Positions 54,652-63,583 of a stretch of DNA of 64,000 nucleotides are shown piece by piece. Where the stretch lies: contig NZ_JAVRHO010000013.1 of the NCBI RefSeq assembly GCF_031846515.1, forward strand, positions 62,001 through 126,000, written 5' to 3'. The notes beneath the pieces were generated by a model. That model saw only the letters and a program-made list of their open reading frames with translations. It had not been told where the DNA came from and did no database searches. The stretch's first letter is position 1. The number at the start of each line of letters is the position of its first letter. A program made the translations under genes and the position numbers. The DNA is from Autumnicola lenta (GTDB lineage: Bacteria > Bacteroidota > Bacteroidia > Flavobacteriales > Flavobacteriaceae).

Positions 54652-56016
54652 ATGAAGTTTGATGCGATAATTATTGGGACAGGACAGGCGGGAACTCCAC
54701 TTGCTGCAAGTCTTGTCAAAAATGGGCAAAAGGTGGCGATCATCGAAAAAGGGGATTTTGGAGGCACGTGTGTAAATACCGGTTGCACTCCTACCAAGGC
54801 TTATGTGGCAAGTGCCAGACGAGTTTTTGTAACCAAAAATAGCCAGGAGCATGGTGTTACCATAGCCGGTGAGATAAAAGTCAACCTGCGTGCGATTAAA
54901 AGAAGGAAAGACAAACTGGTTGAAAAATCCAGCGAGGGGATTAGGAAAATGCTGGAGGATAATGAGCAAATTCAGGTCTTTAAGGGGGAAGCAAAATTCA
55001 AGGATGATCATACTGTTATAGTAAATAACGAAACGCTACAGGCAGAAAAGATCTTTATTAATACCGGTTCAAGGCCAAATATTCCGTCACCGTTCAAAAA
55101 CCTCAATTATCATACTAATGAAACGATGTTGGAGCTGGAAGAAATCCCCGAGCACCTTGTTATAATAGGAGGCGGCTATGTGGGATTGGAATTTGCCCAA
55201 ATGTTCCGGCGTTTTGGAAGCAAGGTGAGTATCCTGGATCGTGGGGAACGCCTTATGAAACAGGAAGATGAAGATATTTCTGAAGCAATTCTTCAGATTT
55301 TGGAAGATGAGGATATTCAGGTTTATCTTAATTCAGAAAACATAGTTGGAGCCCAGAGCAAAAAGACTATGGAATTCAGTTTTAACGTACATGGTGCGGA
55401 TAAAAAAATTGAAGGCTCCCATCTTCTTCTTGCCACAGGCCGGGTGCCAAATACGGCAAATATCGGCCTGGAGAACACCGGAGTACACCTGGATAAAAAA
55501 GGCTATATAAAAGTAAATGACGAGTTACAAACTTCTGTTCCACACATTTATGCCCTTGGTGATTGCAATGGCGAAGGAGCGTTTACTCATACTTCTTATA
55601 ACGACTTTGAAATAGTTGACTCAAATTTACTTCAGAATAAAAAAAGAAGTTTATCAGATCGATTCCCTTGCTATGCTGCATTTATTGATCCGCCACTTGC
55701 AAGGGTTGGAATGAACGAGGCAGAAATAAAGGAGAAGGGAATTAAGGCAAAGCTGGCTTCCCGACCAATGACCAAAGTGGCACGGGCACAGGAAATGGGT
55801 GAAACCAGCGGAATGATGAAAATTTATATTGAAGCCGACACTGATAAAATCCTGGGTGCAACCTTCCTTGGAACAGGCGCTGATGAAGTTATACATGCTA
55901 TAATTGATGCGATGTATGCAGGAACGCCATATACCACCATCAGAGATGCGGTACATATCCATCCCACGGTAAGTGAATTGATCCCAACGATGCTGGAATC
56001 ACCAGAAGATCTTTAG
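54652..56016 (+). CDS. Pyridine nucleotide-disulfide oxidoreductase, MerA-like
   Basis: 454 residues, cytosolic. FAD motif IIIGTGQAGTPLAASLVKNG at the N-terminus; redox-active disulfide GGTCVNTGCTPTK; NAD(P) motif VIIGGGYVGLEFAQMFRRFG near residue 170; second FAD motif HIYALGDCNG near residue 303; dimerisation domain with HIHPTVSELIP. This is the group 1 disulfide-reductase layout (lipoamide dehydrogenase, mercuric reductase, glutathione reductase). The N-terminal HMA domain and C-terminal Cys pair of true mercuric reductases are missing, so mercury reduction is doubtful; the electron acceptor is unknown. No mer genes are near. Confidence 0.88.
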   Translation: MKFDAIIIGTGQAGTPLAASLVKNGQKVAIIEKGDFGGTCVNTGCTPTKAYVASARRVFVTKNSQEHGVTIAGEIKVNLRAIKRRKDKLVEKSSEGIRKMLEDNEQIQVFKGEAKFKDDHTVIVNNETLQAEKIFINTGSRPNIPSPFKNLNYHTNETMLELEEIPEHLVIIGGGYVGLEFAQMFRRFGSKVSILDRGERLMKQEDEDISEAILQILEDEDIQVYLNSENIVGAQSKKTMEFSFNVHGADKKIEGSHLLLATGRVPNTANIGLENTGVHLDKKGYIKVNDELQTSVPHIYALGDCNGEGAFTHTSYNDFEIVDSNLLQNKKRSLSDRFPCYAAFIDPPLARVGMNEAEIKEKGIKAKLASRPMTKVARAQEMGETSGMMKIYIEADTDKILGATFLGTGADEVIHAIIDAMYAGTPYTTIRDAVHIHPTVSELIPTMLESPEDL

Positions 56017-56035
56017 AAAAACTGAAGGCTTCATT

Positions 56036-56704
56036 TTATTTAACCAGCTTCTCTGCCAGGTCCAGCATATCTTCCGCTTCTAAATCTGGCTTTTCGGAAA
56101 GGGGGTACAAACTTTTGCCTTTTCTCCTGATGAATGCCGCTTTTAGTCCGCTACTTTTTGCGCCGGCGATGTCCCAGCCATGGGCTGCTATAAGCATCGC
56201 TCTCTCTGCCGGTACTTTTTCTTTTTTAAGAACGTGATCATAGGCTTCCCTGTGCGGCTTGTATTTTTTCACTACTTCCACGCTAATGATGTCCACAAAA
56301 TAGGTATCGATATTTGCAAATTTTAGTTGCTCTCTTAGCACAGATGGTTTACCGTTACTTAAAGCGATCATCCGGAAATTTTCATTCTGGAGCTTCTGCA
56401 GTGCTTCCACTACTTCCGGATGAGGAGGCAACTCTTTAATATGACCCAGGATTTCCCTAATTTCTTCTTCAGAAAAAGAAAATTCCATTTTCCCGGCCAA
56501 CATTTTAAATGTAGCCACTCCTACTTCAGTAAAATCATGGTATTTATGGGTTAACGTTTCCACCAGAGAATACTGAAGCAACATAGGAAACCATAACTCA
56601 AATGCCAGGTCGTTTTGCAATGCATTATTTACAGCTTTCTTTAGAGGATTTAGGTCCAGTAATGTTTCATTAACATCGAAAATAAGCAAATCGGGCTTTT
56701 CCAT
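56036..56704 (-). CDS. Haloacid dehalogenase type II (HAD superfamily)
   Basis: 222 residues. HAD motifs: I, LLIFDVNETLLDL (nucleophile Asp near residue 9); II, ALSNGKPS; III, KYKPHREAYDHVL (Lys); IV, AAHGWDIAGAKSSGL. The motif IV HGWDIxGAKxxG pattern is that of L-2-haloacid dehalogenases, which hydrolyse 2-haloalkanoates to 2-hydroxyalkanoates. Cap domain at about residues 20-95. Such genes are frequent in marine bacteria. It is convergent with the MerA-like gene (19 bases apart), and shares its strand with the SYLF gene, whose terminator lies just upstream. Confidence 0.85.
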   Translation of the reverse strand: MEKPDLLIFDVNETLLDLNPLKKAVNNALQNDLAFELWFPMLLQYSLVETLTHKYHDFTEVGVATFKMLAGKMEFSFSEEEIREILGHIKELPPHPEVVEALQKLQNENFRMIALSNGKPSVLREQLKFANIDTYFVDIISVEVVKKYKPHREAYDHVLKKEKVPAERAMLIAAHGWDIAGAKSSGLKAAFIRRKGKSLYPLSEKPDLEAEDMLDLAEKLVK

Positions 56705-56723
56705 CTTTTTTGAGTTTAAGCAT

Positions 56724-56754
56724 AAAAAAAGCCGGCTTATAAAAACCGACTTTT
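56724..56754 (-). terminator. Terminator of the SYLF gene
   Basis: Read on the minus strand, AAAAGTCGG (56754-56746) pairs with CCGGCTTTT (56735-56727), nine pairs with one G-U, and runs into a T-tract. It lies between the SYLF lipoprotein gene and the HAD gene. Confidence 0.75.
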
Positions 56755-56778
56755 CTATTCTTTCATATATTGAAGATA

Positions 56779-57321
56779 CTATCGCGCTCTGTATTCAAAC
56801 TTCTGTCCTCCAACAGAAATTCCTGCCATTGCACCGGCCTTAGGCATAATTACTACACCAACACCATCCTGAAAATCTACAGATTTAGACCTTCCTTCTT
56901 CAAGTATTACAGCAGATGCACTTGCTGTCAATTCATAATCTCCGCTCTTAAAGTCTTCTAAAGCAGACTCTGACTGGAAGAAAAGAACTTCGGTATATGC
57001 TTTTCCACCTATCTGGAACCCGACATCCAGTTGTTTCATTTCGGTAAAGCCTTCAACAGTTCCGTTTTCATAAAGAACACCGTTACCAGAAGCTCCTCCA
57101 AGAATATAAGCACCTTTTCCTACATTAGGAAAAATCGCATATCCTGCAGAATTCTGGAATAATTCGCTCATGTTGCTACTAGCTGCAGCAACGTTTTCCT
57201 GGGCTTTCTCCGCATCCGAAATTAATTTATCCGGACTCGAACTCATAGAACCGCAACTCGCTAACCCCAATAAAAGTACTGCTAAAAGGGGTATGTAGAA
57301 TTTACTTGTAATAGATTTCAT
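56779..57321 (-). CDS. SYLF-domain (YSC84-type) lipoprotein
   Basis: 180 residues from the ATG at 57321 (MKSITSKFYIPLL); the frame is open to 57369. Lipoprotein signal LLAVLLLGLASC with Cys near residue 22. The SYLF domain follows: NSAGYAIFPNVGKGAYILGGASGNGVLY, LDVGFQIGGKAYTEVLFF and GVGVVIMPKAGAMAGISVGGQKFEY. Eukaryotic SYLF domains bind phosphoinositides; bacterial lipoproteins of this type are periplasmic and of unknown role, possibly lipid-binding. A TATTTTTG in the same orientation just upstream (about 57347-57354) could be its -7 box. Own terminator at 56724. Confidence 0.85.
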   Translation of the reverse strand: MKSITSKFYIPLLAVLLLGLASCGSMSSSPDKLISDAEKAQENVAAASSNMSELFQNSAGYAIFPNVGKGAYILGGASGNGVLYENGTVEGFTEMKQLDVGFQIGGKAYTEVLFFQSESALEDFKSGDYELTASASAVILEEGRSKSVDFQDGVGVVIMPKAGAMAGISVGGQKFEYRAR

Positions 57322-57515
57322 AAAATTTAACTTTTTTGGTTTCAAACAAAAATATAGATACTGGCACACGAAGGCTGTTAAGCATTTGTTATTTCACGAA
57401 AGATTAGCTGAAACATGGAGATATCATAAAATTTTTTAGATAATTTCTCTTACCTCCCTTTTTTGCATTTTTAAACCAAACCTCCCTTTCAGGAGTTAAA
57501 TTTCCCTCAGAAAAA

Positions 57516-58739
57516 CTACTCTTTGGAAGTATATTTATAATACAATTTCCCCAGGGGGAGACTGGTACAACCATGCAACAGAGTAGATACAAATACCATT
57601 AAGCCAGGGATAACCCAGGCTTCATGAAAGGATGCTTTTTCACTGGAGAGCGTGGCATAATACAAAGCGGCAACTCCTATAGGTCCAAACCATCCAAGCA
57701 TCAGGACATCAGCTCTTTTCCCTTGAAACTGCGGAAGAAAAGGCTTTAACAGGAATATTCCAGGAATTCTGCGAAATAGCAGAATCAAAATAACCATCAG
57801 GATTCCGCTCCAACCAAGAGATATCCACTCATTTAACGGAATAATTAAGCCAAAAATAAAAAAGGCCGGGATTAAGGTGATTCGTTCCATAATTTCCTGA
57901 ACCCTCTCCTCTTCAATATCTTCATTGCCTGAAATTGACCTGTTAAAACCTAAACCTCCAATAAATACAGCAAGGATACCGTTCATCCCAAGCAGGTTAA
58001 ATCCTGAGAGTAAAGCAAAGGCCAAACCCAGGGAGAAAGGCAGTACTGCTTTCGTAGTCATTATTCCTTTATTGTTCGCCTTGTGCATAATTTTTCCGGC
58101 AATGAGACCTGCCACGAATGCAAGAATCGCGCATAAAACTGTCTCATATAAAAGTGTTTGCGTCAGCCATTTGTTTACCGGAAACGAGGAATTAGTGAGC
58201 AGGAAAAGGGAAAAGAAAACAATGGGAAAGGCAAGGCCATCATTTACACCAGATTCAAAAGAAATAGTCTTCCGAAGCCGGCCCGGCAAATTTTTCTCTG
58301 CTTTGTTTCCCGACACAATGGTAGAAGCCAAAACGGGATCTGTAGGAGTAATTATCCCGCCCAATAACAGGCATTCTGCAATAGAAAAATCTGAAAAAAT
58401 TAAATACAGGATTCCAGAACTGGAAAGCCACATCAGCAACATTCCCATCACCACTACAATAGACTGAGTTTGTATATTCTTCAAAAAGAAATTTTTGGGT
58501 ATACGTAAAGCTGTTGCCATAAGGGCCATTGCAATAGTAAACTCACAGGTCATTTCCAGTACTTTCAGGTTCTCAAAACCATTTAGTTTTATAAGATCTA
58601 GATAATATGGGCCCATGAGCAACCCTGCAATCATTGCCAATAATGGCTCGGTTAGAAATATTTCCTGCATTTTTCTGTAAACCGCGCCCAGAGAAAGCAC
58701 AAGAATGCTAACAGTAAAAATTATCAGCATTAAATCCAT
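57516..58739 (-). CDS. Cation:proton antiporter, CPA1 (NhaP-like)
   Basis: 407 residues with about 12 hydrophobic helices. Conserved transport residues: TPTDPVLASTIVSG, and SFESGVNDGLAFPIVF with the paired Asn-Asp (ND) typical of electroneutral CPA1 exchangers. A second GLIIPLNEW helix region near residue 300 and FGPIGVAALYYA near residue 355 complete the family pattern. It lacks the long cytosolic C-terminal domain of NhaP2/NHE proteins, so it is a short membrane-only form. Likely Na+ or K+/H+ exchange for pH and salt homeostasis, which suits a marine habitat. It stands alone on the minus strand. Confidence 0.88.
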   Translation of the reverse strand: MDLMLIIFTVSILVLSLGAVYRKMQEIFLTEPLLAMIAGLLMGPYYLDLIKLNGFENLKVLEMTCEFTIAMALMATALRIPKNFFLKNIQTQSIVVVMGMLLMWLSSSGILYLIFSDFSIAECLLLGGIITPTDPVLASTIVSGNKAEKNLPGRLRKTISFESGVNDGLAFPIVFFSLFLLTNSSFPVNKWLTQTLLYETVLCAILAFVAGLIAGKIMHKANNKGIMTTKAVLPFSLGLAFALLSGFNLLGMNGILAVFIGGLGFNRSISGNEDIEEERVQEIMERITLIPAFFIFGLIIPLNEWISLGWSGILMVILILLFRRIPGIFLLKPFLPQFQGKRADVLMLGWFGPIGVAALYYATLSSEKASFHEAWVIPGLMVFVSTLLHGCTSLPLGKLYYKYTSKE

Positions 58740-58871
58740 AGTAAGTGATTTTTAAACTTTACTGATTGAAGTTAAGAAAATAGAATTATCCTTTATGGAA
58801 AATGAAGAGAATCGTGATACAGTTCTATGCTTCTCTTTAATCGAAGAATAAGTAACTGGTAATGTCTCTTA

Positions 58872-60878
58872 CTAATCGAGCTTCCCAGAAAGTTCTTCCT
58901 GTGCTAAGTAAAAAACAATCCTGGTTCCCTGTGGCTCTCCTTCTGCGTTTTTTTTATCAATTATCTCATATCTGATGTGTCCTGAATAACTTTTATTGTA
59001 AAGATCGATTCTCTCCTGTATAATCTGTGTACCCATACTTTTATGAGACTTTCTGGTTGCCTTGGAACTATTCCTGCCCACACCATTATCTTCTATATTT
59101 ATCTTAATGGTGTTTCCTTCAGGAATTATCTCTATGAGAAGCTTCTTTTCTTCTTTTTTACTTGGCAAAAGCCCATGCCAAATTGCATTTTCTATAAATG
59201 GCTGCAGCAACAATGGAGGAATGAGCATTTCGTCAATTCCTGAAGAATCATCACCTATAAATTTATAGGTAAAATCTTTTTCGAAACGGTTTCCTTCGAG
59301 AGTTAGGTAATAACGGGTCAATTTTAATTCTTCAGTTAGTGGCACCATATGCTGCTGTGAGGTCTCGAGCACCATTCTTGTATAGCGACTAAAAACCACA
59401 AGGTATTTTATGGCTTTAGCGTTTTGGTTACTCTGTATAAGATAAGTTATGGCATTAAGGCTGTTAAACAGGAAATGAGGATTAACCCTTAAACGGGTAA
59501 CAAGGATTTCTGCCCGGGCAAGATTACGCTCGTAAATTGCCTTCATTTTTTCTTTTTCTTCCTGTAAAATTCTGGCGCTTGTTTTCTTTTTTGTCTGGTA
59601 ATTGCGGTACTGCAGTAAAAAAATAATAAGGATAAAAAAGAGTCCGGTGGCGAGAAGTAACATAAAGATCCTGCGCCTTTCCAGCTGTTGTTCCTGATTG
59701 TCCAATAGCGTTTGCTGCAGCGCGCTGTCTTTCTCTAGCAACTGAATTTGATTCTCTTTCTTTTCTATATCATATTTACGGATAAGAGCCGCAATTTCCA
59801 CATTTTGTTCTGAAAGTTTTATACTGTCTTCATAAGCTTTAGCCTCTCTAAAGTATTGTAAGGCTACGGAATGCTCGTTTTGTTCTTCATATATTTCTGC
59901 CAGCTTATATGAGTTTTGCATAATCAGCCCAAACTGATTTAAATCACTTGCCAGTTGAAGCGAATTCTCATAATATTCCCGTGCCAGGTTTTGTTCTTCC
60001 TGATTTAACCGTACATCTCCCAGACTAACCAATATCTGCGCCTGTCGGTGTTTATCTCCTAATTTTTCAAACCGGCTAAGGGCATCTTCAAAATATTGAG
60101 CAGCTCTTTCAAAGTTTTTCCCCTCGTCCAGATAGGATTTTCCGAAGAACTCATAAGTGATGGCAAGCCCGTATATGTCATTGCGTTCCTGGTTTATCTT
60201 AAGCAGCTCATCCAGGTATTCCCGACCTTTAGTAAATTGACCTTCATTAACGTAATAATCGGCAATAGAAAGATAATTCATGGCCACACCAAGGCTATTG
60301 TCACGTTTTTCCTCAGCCTCAAGAGATCGTTCAAAATAAGCTAAAGCCTCCTCCTCCCTTCCCTGAATATTTCCCAACGCATTACCAATTCCGTTACTGG
60401 AAATTGCAATATTTCTCAGGTCGTTTTCTCTTTCTGCAATTTTCAATGCCTTCATGTAATAGGAGATAGACGCATCATATTGTTGATTATAACGGCCTGC
60501 TACTCCCGCATTGTTAGCAAATATCATTTTGTTGACAGGATCAATATTTTTTTCCTCCACCAGATTATAGGCTTTTATATGCAGTGGCATTGCTTCATCA
60601 TAGTCCTGATGATATCTGTAAAGCAGCCCAAGATTGTCCAAACTGCGGGCATACAATAAAGTATCTCCCAATTTTAATGCCCACTGTATGGCATCCTGGG
60701 CATAGTTATATTCTTCTTCTTCGTTGTGACTTCTTCTATGAATCTCGCGGCTTAAACTTATGGCATAATCAATTTTCAGCGAATCTTTTATTTCTTGCTC
60801 CAACACTATTCTAAGACTATCGAGGGCTGATTGTGAAAATCCGAAAGTTGCATTTAAGAAGAGAAACAAACAGACCAT
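58872..60878 (-). CDS. TPR sensor histidine kinase, LytS-type
   Basis: About 668 residues from the ATG at 60878 (MVCLFLFLNATFGFSQ, a good signal peptide); the frame also allows a TTG at 60938. A periplasmic array of TPR repeats spans about 30-370 (for example ALAYFERSLEAEEKRDN and AAQYFEDALSRFEKLGDKHRQAQ), then a coiled coil, a transmembrane helix (FMLLLATGLFFILIIFLLQY) and a His_kinase domain with phospho-acceptor His in RVNPHFLFNSLNAI, followed by the ATPase N-box PLLLQPFIENAIWHGL and G-boxes IEDNGVGR. It pairs with the LytTR response regulator encoded just upstream. The signal sensed is unknown. Confidence 0.9.
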   Translation of the reverse strand: MVCLFLFLNATFGFSQSALDSLRIVLEQEIKDSLKIDYAISLSREIHRRSHNEEEEYNYAQDAIQWALKLGDTLLYARSLDNLGLLYRYHQDYDEAMPLHIKAYNLVEEKNIDPVNKMIFANNAGVAGRYNQQYDASISYYMKALKIAERENDLRNIAISSNGIGNALGNIQGREEEALAYFERSLEAEEKRDNSLGVAMNYLSIADYYVNEGQFTKGREYLDELLKINQERNDIYGLAITYEFFGKSYLDEGKNFERAAQYFEDALSRFEKLGDKHRQAQILVSLGDVRLNQEEQNLAREYYENSLQLASDLNQFGLIMQNSYKLAEIYEEQNEHSVALQYFREAKAYEDSIKLSEQNVEIAALIRKYDIEKKENQIQLLEKDSALQQTLLDNQEQQLERRRIFMLLLATGLFFILIIFLLQYRNYQTKKKTSARILQEEKEKMKAIYERNLARAEILVTRLRVNPHFLFNSLNAITYLIQSNQNAKAIKYLVVFSRYTRMVLETSQQHMVPLTEELKLTRYYLTLEGNRFEKDFTYKFIGDDSSGIDEMLIPPLLLQPFIENAIWHGLLPSKKEEKKLLIEIIPEGNTIKINIEDNGVGRNSSKATRKSHKSMGTQIIQERIDLYNKSYSGHIRYEIIDKKNAEGEPQGTRIVFYLAQEELSGKLD

Positions 60879-60955
60879 TTTCTGCAGGGAGCTGCAGAAA
60901 AAGTTTTTAGTAATATATGTAGAGGAAGTCTCGTTCAAATTACTTTATCCTAAGC

Positions 60956-61720
60956 TTAAGCTGTTTTGGTTATTGCATCAAAAAGATTTGTGATAAGATC
61001 CTTTTTACTTTTACTTACAGGAATCGACTTTCCATCCTGCATCACAAGGTAACCGCCATCATTACGATAATATTTTTTCATGTAATTGGGGTTGATTAGA
61101 TAGGATTTGTGAATACGGATAAAAAAATATTTATCGAGGAGCTTTTCAAACTCCAGCAGGGTCTTACTTAAAACCAGTTTGCGGTTTTCTACTGTGAACA
61201 GCAACGTATAATTGTTCTGGCTCTGGCAATAGAGAATTTCGTTGGTTTCAATAAATTCATAACCATCAGAAACAGGGACTGCAATTTTATTTTTCAGGAT
61301 CCCTTCCCGCTTCATATAGGTCAACAGTTCATTAATTCTTTCTGAAGAAAGATTTTTCTTCTGCTCCCTCTCCTCTTTCCATTGTAGAACAGCTGTTTCA
61401 AATTCTGTATCGTCTATAGGCTTTAGTAAGTAATTTACGGCTTTGGCTTTAAAAGCCTGTGCGGCATACTGGCTGTATGCAGTTGTAAATATTACATCAA
61501 AGGCATCCTTTGGAAGTTGATCCAGCAATTCAAAACCATTCATGCCCGGCATTTCAACATCCAGGAATACCAGATCCGGCCTGGCCTTGGGCAAAGCTAA
61601 AAGCGCATCTTCCGGTTTTGTACCTTTATAAACAATTTCCGCTTCCGGAAATTTGCTTTTTAGATGCAAAACCAGCCCTTCCACACAATGTACTTCATCA
61701 TCTATAATGGCTACTTTCAT
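60956..61720 (-). CDS. LytTR-family response regulator
   Basis: 254 residues. Receiver domain at about 1-120 with acidic pair Asp7-Asp8 (IIDDEVH), phospho-acceptor Asp54 (LVFLDVEMPGMNG), the conserved Thr in FTTAYSQYAAQAF and Lys in YLLKPID. A LytTR DNA-binding domain occupies about 145-250: VPVSDGYEFIETNEILYC, NNYTLLF, FFIRIHKSYLINPNYMKKYYR and IPVSKSKKD. Transcribed with the downstream TPR histidine kinase, whose reading frame begins 18-78 bases after this stop depending on start. Target genes are not identifiable from the window; LytTR sites are short and were not located. Confidence 0.93.
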   Translation of the reverse strand: MKVAIIDDEVHCVEGLVLHLKSKFPEAEIVYKGTKPEDALLALPKARPDLVFLDVEMPGMNGFELLDQLPKDAFDVIFTTAYSQYAAQAFKAKAVNYLLKPIDDTEFETAVLQWKEEREQKKNLSSERINELLTYMKREGILKNKIAVPVSDGYEFIETNEILYCQSQNNYTLLFTVENRKLVLSKTLLEFEKLLDKYFFIRIHKSYLINPNYMKKYYRNDGGYLVMQDGKSIPVSKSKKDLITNLFDAITKTA

Positions 61721-62045
61721 GATCAGGTTTAACTTTAATGCTCATTCCTAAAGAGATTATAATAAATGTAGCTTTTCTTAATGAACTTATAAAAAAATTA
61801 GATCTAAAATGCTGTTTTCCATTAGTATAAGTGCCGTTTGACTTAGGGAAAGCTTTTCCCTGCCATTGAGGCTCAAAATCCACCTGAATAAAGCAGTTAT
61901 TCATTTCGCTCATTCATAACCAGCTTATACTCAGTTTCTATTGATAGAAACATAGCTGCATAAGATATTTACACCATTGAATGAATAACCCACAACACTT
62001 TTTGCGCTAAATGACAAACGAATTTTTAAACTAAAATCTTTTGAC
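61721..62045. other. Divergent intergenic region between the response regulator and an outer-membrane protein
   Basis: 325 bases of AT-rich DNA without a supported gene. It should contain promoters in both directions. No clear TAnnTTTG pair, terminator or long repeat was recognised. Confidence 0.4.
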
Positions 62046-62555
62046 ATGAAAACAAGATTACTTTTTACCGGAGCTTTATTATTTCTCGCAGGAATCTTTA
62101 GCAGTTCTGCACAAACCGAAACCCGCCTGGGTGCCATGGTTGCTTATGGTACCGAGATTGAAAATCCGGGAATTGGCGTAACCGCAGAATTTCCAATTCT
62201 CGAAGATCTTACCATTGCACCGGGCTTCATTTACTACCTTCCTAAAGACGAATCTGGAATAAGCATTAACTGGTGGGAAATAAACGGTAATGCAAATTAT
62301 TACCTCGTTAACACAGAAAGCCTTGGCTTTTACGGACTCGCAGGATTAAATTATTCCCATGTAGGTGTGGATTACGATGGCAGCGGATTCGGCGGTGCTT
62401 CTATGTCTGTAAGTGACGGCAGATTTGGATTAAATCTTGGTGCCGGTGCTAATTTTAACATTGGGAGCAGTATAACTCCTTTTGCTGAAGCGAAATATGT
62501 AATTATAGATGGCGGACAACTTGTGATTGGCGCAGGAGTGAAGTTTGATTTATAA
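62046..62555 (+). CDS. Small outer-membrane beta-barrel protein
   Basis: 169 residues. Signal peptide to about residue 22 (LLFTGALLFLAGIFSSSA, cleavage before QTETR). The mature chain shows eight or so amphipathic beta strands (TRLGAMVAYGTEI, GVTAEFPILEDLTIAPGFIYYLP, ... FAEAKYVIIDGGQLVIGAGVKFDL) and ends with a beta-signal-like strand, the opacity/OmpA-like eight-stranded barrel pattern. No OmpA peptidoglycan-binding domain. Function not predictable. It stands alone with 490 bases of upstream non-coding sequence back to the response regulator start region. Confidence 0.75.
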   Translation: MKTRLLFTGALLFLAGIFSSSAQTETRLGAMVAYGTEIENPGIGVTAEFPILEDLTIAPGFIYYLPKDESGISINWWEINGNANYYLVNTESLGFYGLAGLNYSHVGVDYDGSGFGGASMSVSDGRFGLNLGAGANFNIGSSITPFAEAKYVIIDGGQLVIGAGVKFDL

Positions 62556-62719
62556 TTCCACTGTACAAGATTTTTAAACCGGCAATTTTTCAAACCGCAG
62601 AAGCGGCAAAGCGTACAAAATGAAAATTGTGTTGAAAAAACAGGGGCTGGAAAATTCACTTTTTCACTAAAAGCCGCCGGAATTGAATCTTTGATTCTCA
62701 ACTTCTAAATATTCTGATT

Positions 62720-63073
62720 ATGAAATCCGGAAATACACATGCAGAAACTAAAAATACTGCCACAGATGACAAAACAATGGCCATTGTTGCTTATTTGACC
62801 ATCATAGGGCTTATCGTTGCCTTTGTAATGAACAACGAAAAGAAAGATCCCTTTGCTGCATACCACATCAAGCAGTCCTTAGGTCTTTCTTTGTGCGGAA
62901 TTGCACTTTTTATTATAGGATTGGTGCCTATTCTAGGATGGATTGCCAGTTTCTTCGGTTCTATCTTCCTGTTGTATTTATGGATAATGGGACTCATTAA
63001 TGCCATTAACGGAAAAACACAGCCGGTTCCTTTACTGGGAGATAAATTTGAAGAGTGGTTTCGGAATATTTAA
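62720..63073 (+). CDS. DUF4870-type small membrane protein
   Basis: 117 residues. A soluble N-terminal stretch (about 1-20) leads into three helices: IVAYLTIIGLIVAFVMN, LGLSLCGIALFIIGLVPILGWI and FFGSIFLLYLWIMGLINAI. The DPFAAYHIKQSLGLSL segment after helix 1 is the hallmark of DUF4870 and Tic20-like 'import component' proteins in Bacteroidota. The function is unknown. A copy of the short GNC-AATTATC-GNC motif lies 23 bases after its stop codon. Confidence 0.82.
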   Translation: MKSGNTHAETKNTATDDKTMAIVAYLTIIGLIVAFVMNNEKKDPFAAYHIKQSLGLSLCGIALFIIGLVPILGWIASFFGSIFLLYLWIMGLINAINGKTQPVPLLGDKFEEWFRNI

Positions 63074-63095
63074 AAAATTGGACGTCTATCTAAAA

Positions 63096-63110
63096 ATGAC
63101 AATTATCGTC
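63096..63110 (+). repeat. Short GNC-AATTATC-GNC motif copy
   Basis: TGACAATTATCGTCC, preceded by CTAAAAA, matches the core seen after nrdA (12796 and 13010) and, on the other strand, near 962 and 8735. Here both N positions changed together (A and T), so the small GAC/GTC pairing is kept. Confidence 0.4.
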
Positions 63111-63142
63111 CTTCAGAAAACACTAACTACAAAAATTAAATT

Positions 63143-63463
63143 ATGAAAATTTATTCTAAAATTTTACCACTTATTTTATGTATAACGCTTTTCAGCTTCT
63201 CATCCTGCTCCGGAGATGACGACGCCGGTACTGATGATAGCATAGCCGGATGTAATGATTTCCAGTCAGAATGGGAAGATGTTGTAAATGCCTTAAATGC
63301 TTATTCCCAGGCTCCAAGCTCTCAGACCTGTGAAGTTTATAAAGAAGCAATGACCGATTTCTACCAGGAATTCGAAGATTGCCAGTATTGGGGAAATCAA
63401 TATGAGGAAGATATTAATCAAGTACAGGCGATGGACTGTAGCGAAGTGTCATCTGACACCTAA
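63143..63463 (+). CDS. Small Cys-rich lipoprotein, unknown function
   Basis: 106 residues. Lipoprotein signal LCITLFSFSSC (Cys near residue 22) followed by an acidic SGDDDAGTDD tether typical of Bacteroidota surface or periplasmic lipoproteins. The mature part is helical and acidic with four cysteines (GCNDFQSEW, TCEVYKEA, DCQYWGNQ, DCSEVSS) spaced to form two disulfides. No family is recognised. A bidirectional hairpin terminator follows at 63530. Confidence 0.65.
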   Translation: MKIYSKILPLILCITLFSFSSCSGDDDAGTDDSIAGCNDFQSEWEDVVNALNAYSQAPSSQTCEVYKEAMTDFYQEFEDCQYWGNQYEEDINQVQAMDCSEVSSDT

Positions 63464-63529
63464 AAATCTTCCTGAAAGAAATAACAAAGATTAGATTTAA
63501 AATCGTGTGGGGACAGGTTTTAATTCTAA

Positions 63530-63562
63530 AATGAATGGACGTGTAAAAGCGTCCATTCATTA
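63530..63562. terminator. Bidirectional terminator between convergent genes
   Basis: AATGAATGGACG (63530-63541) pairs perfectly with CGTCCATTCATT (63550-63561) around an eight-base loop. A/T runs on both sides are short. It serves the lipoprotein gene (+) and the partial gene (-). Confidence 0.8.
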
Positions 63563-63583
63563 TTTATGCTTCAGCAAAACCCG

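Noticed and set aside
54652..56016. True mercuric reductase (merA)
   Set aside because: No heavy-metal-binding N-terminal domain, no C-terminal Cys pair and no mer operon genes nearby; only the general flavoprotein disulfide reductase assignment is supported.
61698..61913. A minus-strand open frame upstream of the response regulator
   Set aside because: Composition is not protein-like, it overlaps the regulator start region, and no family is recognised.
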